In this document: piece after piece, positions 42,871 through 49,453 of the stretch | How the letters are laid out: the number at the start of each line of letters is the position of its first letter | Position numbering within the stretch: the first letter of the stretch is position 1 | Assembly (NCBI RefSeq): GCF_022430545.2 | Contig: NZ_CP092488.2 | Location: 1,736,001 to 1,800,000 of the forward strand | Direction: 5' to 3' | Length of the DNA: 64,000 bases | From: Mycobacterium paraterrae | Lineage (GTDB): Bacteria > Actinomycetota > Actinomycetes > Mycobacteriales > Mycobacteriaceae | Notes under the pieces: model-generated | What the model was told of the DNA's origin: nothing | Seen by the model: the letters and a program-made list of their open reading frames with translations, nothing else | Database searches by the model: none | Made by a program: the position numbers and the translations under genes

Positions 42871-45370
42871 CGAAGGGCAGCAAGACCACTCAGCCGCTGA
42901 CGCCCCGAAAGGGTCAGGGGCCAATGGCGGGTCGAGGCAGCCGCGACGGGCCCCCGCCCGACCATCGGTGCCCGCCGACGACAGGCTCACCACCATCCTT
43001 CCCCCGGTGCAGGACGAGGCTCCGAATCGGTTCCGGGATCCGATCGACGCGGTCAAGGCCGCGCTGGACGGCCGGGCCCAGCAGCGCGCCACGGCCGACC
43101 CGCGCGACCCGCTGGCGCTGGCCTCGTCGGCGTTGAACGCCAAGTCGCCGCCGCGCAAGCCGCCCGCCGGTGGTGGCCCGCCGCCGCCCGCCGGACCGCC
43201 GAAGGGCCCGCGGCGCGGGAAGCCACCGCTGCCCGACTGGGCTCAACGCCTGGACTGGGACTGGCTGGAGCACGTCAACTGGACGTGGGTCAAGCGCGGG
43301 CTGCTCGTCAGCGCCGTGGTGATCCTGCTGTTGCCGATCGTCACGTTCGCGATGGCCTACTTCATCGTCGACATTCCCAGGCCCGGAGACATCCGCACCA
43401 ATCAGGTCTCGACGATCCTGGCCAGCGACGGCTCCGAGCTGGCCAAAATCGTTCCGCCCGAAGGCAACCGGGTCGACGTCAACCTCGACCAGGTGCCGGT
43501 GCACGTCCGGCAGGCGGTGATCGCGGCCGAGGACCGAAACTTCTACTCCAATCCGGGCTTCTCGTTCACCGGTTTCGCACGGGCGTTCAAGAACAACATC
43601 TTCGGCGGCGACACCCAGGGTGGGTCGACGATCACCCAGCAGTACGTCAAGAACGCCTTGGTCGGAGCTCAGCGCGCCGGGGTCGGTGGTCTGATCCGAA
43701 AAGCCAAGGAACTCGTCATCGCCACCAAGATGTCGGGGGAGTGGTCGAAAGACGATGTGCTGCAGGCCTACCTGAACATCATTTACTTCGGCCGCGGCGC
43801 CTACGGGATCTCAGCGGCGTCGAAGGCCTACTTCAACAAACCCGTCGAACAGCTCACCGTCGCCGATGGCGCGCTGCTGGCCGCGCTGATCCAACGGCCC
43901 TCGACATTGGACCCCGCGGTCAACCTCGACGGCGCCAAAGAGCGGTGGAACTGGGTGCTCGACGGCATGGTCGATGACAAAGCGCTGACGGCGAAAGACC
44001 GCGCGGCCCAGCAGTTCCCGCCGACCGTGCCGCCCGAGCTGGCTCGCGAGCAGAACCAGACCACCGGACCCAACGGGCTGATCGAGCGTCAGGTAACCAA
44101 AGAGCTGATGGAGCTCTTCAATATCGACGAGCAGACGCTCAACACCCAGGGACTGCAGGTGACGACCACAATCGATCCGACGGCGCAGAAGGCCGCGGAG
44201 GACGCGGTGGCCAAGTACCTCGCCGGGCAGAACGCCGACATGCGCACGGCGGTCGTCTCGATCGATCCGCACGACGGCGCGGTCAAGGCGTATTACGGCG
44301 GCGCCGACGCCAACGGGTTCGACTTCGCCCAGGCCGGATTGCAGACTGGGTCGTCGTTCAAGGTGTTCGCTTTGGTCGCCGCGCTCGAACAGGGCATCGG
44401 CCTGGGCTACCAGGTCGACAGCTCGCCGCTGACCGTCAACGGCATCAAGATCACCAACGTCGAGGGTGAAGGCTGCGGGGTCTGCAACATCGCCGAGGCG
44501 CTGAAGCGGTCGCTGAACACGTCCTACTACCGGTTGATGCTGAAGCTGAAGAACGGGCCGGAGGACGTGGCTCAGGCCGCTCATCAGGCCGGTGTCGCCG
44601 ACAGCTTCCCGGGTGTCTCGCACACGCTGTCCGAGGACGGCAAGGGCGGCCCACCCAACAATGGGATCGTGTTGGGTCAGTACCAGACTCGGCCGTTCGA
44701 TATGGCCTCGGCGTACGCGACGCTGGCCGACTCCGGCATCTACCACCGCCCGCATTTCGTGCAGAAGGTGGTCAACAACGAGGGCAAGGTGCTGTTCGAC
44801 GCCGCCACCTCCAACAACTCCGGTGAGCAGCGGATCCCCAAGGACGTCGCCGACAACGTCACCGCGGCGATGCAGCCGATCGCGTCGTATTCGCGCGGTC
44901 ACGCTTTGGCCGGTGGACGACCGTCGGCCTCCAAGACCGGAACCACTCAGCTCGGCGACACCGACGCCGACAAGGACGCCTGGATGGTCGGCTACACCCC
45001 GTCGCTGTCGACCGCGGTATGGGTCGGCACCGTGAAAGGTGACGTGCCGCTGGTCACCAAGGGGGGCGCGGCGGTCTACGGCTCCGGCCTGCCCTCCGAC
45101 ATCTGGAAGGCGACGATGGACGGTGCGCTGAAGGGCACCAACAACGAGTCGTTTCCCAAACCCACCGAGATCGGCGGATCCGCCGGCGTTCCCGCCGCGC
45201 CACCGCCACCACAACCGCCACAGATGACGGTCATCCAGCCCACAATGGAGATCGCGCCCGGCATCACGATTCCGATCGGTCCTCCGACGACCGTCCCGGT
45301 GGCACCCGTGCCGGTGGGCCCAGCCCCGGCGCCGGGAGGCCCTGAGCCGGGACCGCCGCCCCCGCCGTGA
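42863..45370 (+). CDS. ponA1: Bifunctional penicillin-binding protein PonA1
   Basis: The 835-residue class A PBP polymerises and cross-links peptidoglycan. A long Pro-rich cytoplasmic tail (1-140) precedes a membrane helix (about 143-170). The glycosyltransferase domain has Glu in AAEDRNFYSN (~222) and GGSTITQQYVKNAL. The transpeptidase domain has SxxK at Ser497 (GSSFK), SLN in SLNTSYY, and KTG at 691-693. A Pro-rich extracellular tail ends it. GTG 42863 overlaps the upstream stop. Start assignment for this family varies, and shorter forms have been annotated. Confidence 0.94.
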   Translation: MNNEGQQDHSAADAPKGSGANGGSRQPRRAPARPSVPADDRLTTILPPVQDEAPNRFRDPIDAVKAALDGRAQQRATADPRDPLALASSALNAKSPPRKPPAGGGPPPPAGPPKGPRRGKPPLPDWAQRLDWDWLEHVNWTWVKRGLLVSAVVILLLPIVTFAMAYFIVDIPRPGDIRTNQVSTILASDGSELAKIVPPEGNRVDVNLDQVPVHVRQAVIAAEDRNFYSNPGFSFTGFARAFKNNIFGGDTQGGSTITQQYVKNALVGAQRAGVGGLIRKAKELVIATKMSGEWSKDDVLQAYLNIIYFGRGAYGISAASKAYFNKPVEQLTVADGALLAALIQRPSTLDPAVNLDGAKERWNWVLDGMVDDKALTAKDRAAQQFPPTVPPELAREQNQTTGPNGLIERQVTKELMELFNIDEQTLNTQGLQVTTTIDPTAQKAAEDAVAKYLAGQNADMRTAVVSIDPHDGAVKAYYGGADANGFDFAQAGLQTGSSFKVFALVAALEQGIGLGYQVDSSPLTVNGIKITNVEGEGCGVCNIAEALKRSLNTSYYRLMLKLKNGPEDVAQAAHQAGVADSFPGVSHTLSEDGKGGPPNNGIVLGQYQTRPFDMASAYATLADSGIYHRPHFVQKVVNNEGKVLFDAATSNNSGEQRIPKDVADNVTAAMQPIASYSRGHALAGGRPSASKTGTTQLGDTDADKDAWMVGYTPSLSTAVWVGTVKGDVPLVTKGGAAVYGSGLPSDIWKATMDGALKGTNNESFPKPTEIGGSAGVPAAPPPPQPPQMTVIQPTMEIAPGITIPIGPPTTVPVAPVPVGPAPAPGGPEPGPPPPP

Positions 45371-46983
45371 CGGATCGCGCCGACATCTCACCGCGGCCCC
45401 TGGCCGACGACTTGCGCTCCGCCGATGACCGGGATTGCCCCAGCCGCAACGATTTTCTGGGCGCCGCGCTGTCGGGCGTCGTGGGCGGTCCGGTGGGACG
45501 GCACGCGATCATCGGGCGAACGGCGTTCATGACGCCGCTGCGGGTGATGTTCCTGATCGCGTTGGTGTTCCTGGCGCTGGGTTGGTCGACCAAGGCGCCC
45601 TGCCTGCAGACCGTCGGCACCGGGCCTGGCGACCAGCGCGTCGCCAACTGGCAGAACCAGCGGGCCTACTACGAGCTCTGCTATTCCGACACCGTGCCGC
45701 TGTATGGCGCAGAATTGTTGAGCCAGGGTCTTTTTCCGTACAAGTCGAGTTGGATCGAGAAGGACGGCAGCGGCAAGCCGCAGACCCGCTATGACGGCAA
45801 ACCCGCGGTGCGTTACATGGAATATCCGGTGCTCACCGGGGTCTACCAATATGTGTCGATGTCGTTGGCCAAGACTTACACGGCGCTGAGCAGAATGATC
45901 CCGCTGCCGGTCATCGCCGAGGTGGTGGTGTTCTTCGACGTGGCCGCGCTCGGGTTGGCGTTGGCTTGGCTGGGAACCTTGTGGGCCACCGCTGGCCTGG
46001 CCGGGCGGCGGGTGTGGGACGCGGCGCTGGTCGGGGCGTCCCCACTGGTGATCTTTCAGATCTTCACCAATTTCGACGCGCTGGCAACGGCGTTGGCGCT
46101 CGGCGGGCTTCTGGCGTGGGCGCGGCGACGGCCGGTGCTGGCCGGTGTGCTGATCGGTCTGGGCGGCGCGGCCAAGCTGTACCCGCTGTTGCTGCTCGGA
46201 CCGTTGCTGGTGCTGGGCATCCGTGTCGGACGGTTGCGTGAGGTGGCCCGCACCGCGGCCGCGGCGGTGGTGATGTGGCTGCTGGTGAATCTGCCGGTGC
46301 TCGTGCTGTTTCCGCGTGGGTGGTCGGAGTTCTTCCGGCTCAATGCTCGTCGCGGTGAAGACATGGATTCGCTGTACAACGTGGTCAAGTCGTTGTCCGG
46401 GTGGCGAGGATTCGACACCGATTTGGGTTTCTGGCAGCCGCCGACGAACCTGAACCGCGTTGTGCTGGCCCTGTTCGTATTGTGTTGTCTTGCAATTGCT
46501 TACGTCGCGCTGACGGCGCCGCGCCGGCCCCGGTTAGCTCAGCTGGCCTTCTTGGTGGTGGCGGCCTTCCTGCTGACCAACAAGGTGTGGAGCCCGCAAT
46601 TCTCGTTGTGGCTGGTGCCGCTGGCAGTGCTGGCGCTGCCGCATCGGCGAATCCTGCTGGCGTGGATGACGATCGATGCGCTGGTCTGGGTGCCGCGGAT
46701 GTACTACCTCTACAGCGTGCCCGATCGCGGGCTGCCGGAGCAGTGGTTCACCACGACGGTGCTGCTGCGTGACATCGCGGTGGTGATTCTGTGTGCGCTG
46801 GTGGTCCGCCAGATCTACCGGCCCGCCGATGACCTGGTCCGCTGGGACGGGCGCATCGACGATCCGGCCGGCGGCGTGTTCGACCGCGCCCCCGACGCGC
46901 CACCGGCGTGGCTGCCGGAGTGGTTGCGACCCCTCGGCCTGCAGCGGGTCGAGCGCGCACCTGCGGCATCGACTGTGCACTGA
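45367..46983 (+). CDS. GT87-like polytopic membrane glycosyltransferase (Rv0051-like)
   Basis: The 538-residue membrane protein has about ten helices (VMFLIALVFLALGW, VVVFFDVAALGLALAWLGTLW, ALATALALGGLLAWARR, LLLLGPLLVLGIRV). The DUF2029/GT87 pattern is present, including LIGLGGAAKLYPLLLLGPLL and NKVWSPQFSLWLVPL, suggesting a polyprenyl-phosphate-sugar-dependent glycosyltransferase. GTG overlaps the ponA1 stop (GTGA), so it is coupled to peptidoglycan synthesis. No substrate is known. The Rv0052 equivalent that follows in M. tuberculosis is absent here. Confidence 0.82.
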   Translation: MTDRADISPRPLADDLRSADDRDCPSRNDFLGAALSGVVGGPVGRHAIIGRTAFMTPLRVMFLIALVFLALGWSTKAPCLQTVGTGPGDQRVANWQNQRAYYELCYSDTVPLYGAELLSQGLFPYKSSWIEKDGSGKPQTRYDGKPAVRYMEYPVLTGVYQYVSMSLAKTYTALSRMIPLPVIAEVVVFFDVAALGLALAWLGTLWATAGLAGRRVWDAALVGASPLVIFQIFTNFDALATALALGGLLAWARRRPVLAGVLIGLGGAAKLYPLLLLGPLLVLGIRVGRLREVARTAAAAVVMWLLVNLPVLVLFPRGWSEFFRLNARRGEDMDSLYNVVKSLSGWRGFDTDLGFWQPPTNLNRVVLALFVLCCLAIAYVALTAPRRPRLAQLAFLVVAAFLLTNKVWSPQFSLWLVPLAVLALPHRRILLAWMTIDALVWVPRMYYLYSVPDRGLPEQWFTTTVLLRDIAVVILCALVVRQIYRPADDLVRWDGRIDDPAGGVFDRAPDAPPAWLPEWLRPLGLQRVERAPAASTVH

Positions 46984-47054
46984 CGGCGCCGACCCGCCGA
47001 AACCGCTGGCGCAGTCAGTCGCTGAGCAGCGATTTCGCAAGCTCGCCGACTGTC

Positions 47055-47116
47055 CGGTAACCTACGACGGTTGCCGACGCAGGCGACCCTCCTGCCACGG
47101 AGAAATGAGCCGTGGC
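47055..47116 (+). promoter_or_regulatory. Structured 5' leader of rpsF, possible S6:S18 autoregulatory element
   Basis: Two perfect hairpins lie in the 165-bp gap before rpsF: CGGTAACC/GGTTGCCG (47055-47062, 47069-47076, 6-nt loop) and GCCACGG/CCGTGGC (47094-47100, 47110-47116, 9-nt loop). rpsF mRNAs in several bacteria bind the S6:S18 complex in the leader for feedback control. Position and hairpins fit, but I cannot confirm the motif. Confidence 0.4.
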
Positions 47117-47148
47117 CGCAAACGACCATAGGAGGTGATGAGGTTCCC

Positions 47149-47439
47149 ATGCGTCCATACGAAATCATGGTCATCCTCGACCCCACTCTCGACGAGCGCA
47201 CTGTTGCTCCGTCGCTGGAGACCTTCCTCAACGTTGTCCGCAAGGACGGCGGTTCGGTGGACAAGGTCGACATCTGGGGTCGGCGCCGGCTGGCGTACGA
47301 GATCGCCAAGCATGCGGAAGGCATTTATGCGGTCATCGATGTAAAGGCCGCCCCCGCGACGGTGTCCGAGCTCGACCGTCAGCTCAGCCTGAACGAGTCG
47401 GTGCTCCGCACCAAGGTGATGCGCACCGACAAGCACTAG
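47149..47439 (+). CDS. rpsF: 30S ribosomal protein S6
   Basis: The 96-residue S6 begins MRPYEIMVILDPTLDERTVAP and ends VLRTKVMRTDKH. It has the RNP-like alpha/beta fold that pairs with S18 on the 30S platform. AGGAGG lies about 12 nt upstream of the ATG. First gene of rpsF-ssb-rpsR-rplI, the usual order. The frame is open upstream to 47071, but that part lies in the structured leader. Confidence 0.97.
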   Translation: MRPYEIMVILDPTLDERTVAPSLETFLNVVRKDGGSVDKVDIWGRRRLAYEIAKHAEGIYAVIDVKAAPATVSELDRQLSLNESVLRTKVMRTDKH

Positions 47440-47547
47440 ACCTGTTGGCGATTGGCCGCAGCACGTCCGAGCCGTTGCGTAGGCTCAGCGTGACTTGAGC
47501 GGATTCGCCGATTCGGAGCTTGACCCATATGGACCTAGGAGGTCTCA

Positions 47548-48066
47548 GTGGCTGGTGACACTGTCATCACGGTTATCGGAAACCTGACTGCCGATCCCGA
47601 ACTGCGTTTCACGCCGTCGGGCGCGGCCGTCGCGAACTTCACGGTGGCGTCGACCCCGCGGACGTTCGACCGTCAGACCAACGAGTGGAAGGACGGCGAA
47701 GCGCTGTTCCTCCGCTGCAACATCTGGCGTGAGGCTGCCGAGAACGTGGCTGAGAGCCTCACCCGCGGCTCGCGCGTAATCGTGAGCGGACGGCTCAAGC
47801 AGCGTTCGTTCGAGACCCGCGAGGGCGAGAAGCGGACCGTCGTCGAGCTCGAGGTCGACGAGATCGGCCCGTCATTGCGTTACGCGACTGCCAAGGTGAA
47901 CAAGGCCAGCCGCAGCGGCGGCGGTGGTGGCGGCTTCGGCGGCGGCGGAGGATCGCGCGCCCAGTCATCCCAGGGCGGCGGAAGTAGCGCCGGCGGCGAC
48001 GACCCGTGGGGCAGCGCCCCGGCATCGGGCTCGTTCGGCGGCGGCGACGACGAGCCTCCCTTCTAA
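47548..48066 (+). CDS. ssb: Single-stranded DNA-binding protein
   Basis: The 172-residue SSB has an N-terminal OB fold (ITVIGNLTADPELRFTPSGAAVANFTVAST; VIVSGRLKQRSFETREGEKRTVVELEVDEIGPSLRYA). A Gly/Ser-rich disordered linker follows, then the acidic interaction tip GGDDEPPF, which recruits replication and repair partners. GTG start with AGGAGG 5-10 nt upstream. It sits between the genes of the S6:S18 pair, as usual. Confidence 0.97.
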   Translation: MAGDTVITVIGNLTADPELRFTPSGAAVANFTVASTPRTFDRQTNEWKDGEALFLRCNIWREAAENVAESLTRGSRVIVSGRLKQRSFETREGEKRTVVELEVDEIGPSLRYATAKVNKASRSGGGGGGFGGGGGSRAQSSQGGGSSAGGDDPWGSAPASGSFGGGDDEPPF

Positions 48067-48102
48067 CAAACTTGCACTAACGACAGAACGAAAGAGAAAG
48101 AC

Positions 48103-48357
48103 ATGGCGAAGTCCACCAAGCGGCGCCCGGCACCGGAGAAGCCGGTCAAGACCCGCAAGTGCGTGTTCTGCTCCAAAAAGGGCCAGGACATCGACTACAA
48201 AGACACCCAGTTGCTGCGTACCTACATCAGTGAGCGCGGCAAGATCCGCGCCCGGCGGGTGACCGGCAACTGCGTCCAGCATCAGCGCGACGTCGCGCTC
48301 GCGGTCAAGAACGCCCGCGAGGTTGCGTTGCTGCCCTTCACCTCGTCGACGCGTTAA
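48103..48357 (+). CDS. rpsR: 30S ribosomal protein S18
   Basis: The 84-residue S18 begins MAKSTKRRPAPEKPVKTRKC and retains the CVFC pair near residue 23 and a following IDYKDTQLLRTYIS. A further Cys in GNCVQHQRDVALAVKNAREVALLPF makes it the cysteine-bearing (C+) type, as in the main S18 of mycobacteria. It partners S6. GAAAGAG Shine-Dalgarno precedes the ATG. 84 residues matches the family. Confidence 0.97.
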   Translation: MAKSTKRRPAPEKPVKTRKCVFCSKKGQDIDYKDTQLLRTYISERGKIRARRVTGNCVQHQRDVALAVKNAREVALLPFTSSTR

Positions 48358-48387
48358 TCGCGGTACGCAGAAACGGAATCAGCAGAC

Positions 48388-48846
48388 ATGAAGCTCATTT
48401 TGACTGCCGACGTGGACCACCTCGGTTCCACCGGCGAGACCGTCGAGGTCAAAGACGGCTATGGCCGCAACTACCTACTGCCGCGCGGCCTGGCGATCGT
48501 CGCCTCGCGCGGGGCGCAGAAGCAGGCCGACGACATTCGTCGCGCCCGTGACACCAAGCAGGTCCGCGACCTCGAGCACGCTAACGAGATCAAGGCGGCC
48601 GTCGAGGGACTGGGCCCGGTGTCGCTCGCGGTGAGGACCGCGGGCGACTCGGGCAAGCTGTTCGGCTCGGTCACGACGGGTGCCGTCGTGACGGCCATCC
48701 GCAAGGCCGGTGGACCCAACCTCGACAAGCGCGTGGTGCGTTTGCCCAAGAGCCACATCAAGGCAGTCGGCACCCATCCGATTACATTGCACGTGCACCC
48801 CGAGGTGGACGTGAAGGTCGAGCTCGACGTCGTCGCCGAGGCCTGA
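48388..48846 (+). CDS. rplI: 50S ribosomal protein L9
   Basis: The 152-residue L9 has its N-terminal rRNA-binding domain with GDxVEVKDGYGRNYLLPRGLA-type signature, here GETVEVKDGYGRNYLLPRGL. The long connecting helix and C-terminal domain ending HPEVDVKVELDVVAEA follow. It closes the operon and is followed at once by a strong terminator. Confidence 0.97.
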   Translation: MKLILTADVDHLGSTGETVEVKDGYGRNYLLPRGLAIVASRGAQKQADDIRRARDTKQVRDLEHANEIKAAVEGLGPVSLAVRTAGDSGKLFGSVTTGAVVTAIRKAGGPNLDKRVVRLPKSHIKAVGTHPITLHVHPEVDVKVELDVVAEA

Positions 48847-48861
48847 GCGTCTCAAACCCGT

Positions 48862-48901
48862 AAACCCCGGTGGCGGCCGAAACGGCAGCCCCGGGGTTTT
48901 T
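48862..48901 (+). terminator. Rho-independent terminator after rplI
   Basis: AAACCCCGG (48862-48870) pairs with CCGGGGTTT (48891-48899) around a 20-nt loop, and a T5 run ends at 48901. It lies 15 bp after the rplI stop. Confidence 0.85.
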
Positions 48902-49453
48902 CACGTCCGCATAGCGAACTCCTAGGCGCCAGCAACCTTTAGCGAACGTTACCGTCCGTTAACGGTGGTAATCATTGGGCGCAACACAACACGCCCGAAA
49001 CGGCAACCCCGCCCGACACGCCGTAGATATTCCTATGCACACGAAATATGCAGGTGTGTGGTCCGCTTATCTGCAGTGATGTAGCAACGACGCATATTGC
49101 TCCACAGGTTCTCCACACCCCCTCAACACGGGCGCGGACGGATATGCACACACCATGCACAGGGTTATGAACAACCGCGTTTGTCGTCGCCGCCAGCAAC
49201 CTTTAACGTCGACCCGTCGTGAGGTGATGCTGGCGTTCGAAGACCGGCTCGACGGCTCGCGGTGGGTGTCCCGCCGTCCGCGAGTTGAGTCGGTTACGAG
49301 GGCGAAGGCCGTTGATCCGCTTGGGGTGGGGACCCCCCTTCGTGGGGTGAATCAAGCGGTTCGGCTGAGTCGAGCGATGTCGGTGGTGTGGCTTAACGTC
49401 ATGCCGCCGGTGTCGAATGCGCGTTCGAACGTCGTGGAGGAGGCGGGAGTTTA
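48902..49453 (+). promoter_or_regulatory. Structured 552-bp region upstream of dnaB
   Basis: I see no convincing gene. It holds a nested palindrome, TTACC-2-CCGTTAACGG-1-GGTAA (48949-48971). Two DnaA-box-like 9-mers, TGCTCCACA (49098-49106) and TTCTCCACA (49109-49117), have two and one mismatches to TTGTCCACA. A 15-bp exact direct repeat, CGCCAGCAACCTTTA, occurs at 48927-48941 and 49191-49205. A CCGCTTG/CAAGCGG stem (49317-49323, 49353-49359) encloses an ACCCC/GGGGT hairpin. The dnaB GTG is preceded by GGAGGAGG. Confidence 0.5.

Noticed and set aside
43811..45391. 526-codon minus-strand frame opposite ponA1
   Set aside because: Arg-rich antisense shadow; the plus strand encodes all PBP catalytic motifs.
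48902..49453. Possible Rv0057-like gene between rplI and dnaB
   Set aside because: Short frames here lack ribosome sites and domain features, and palindromes and repeats dominate the stretch.
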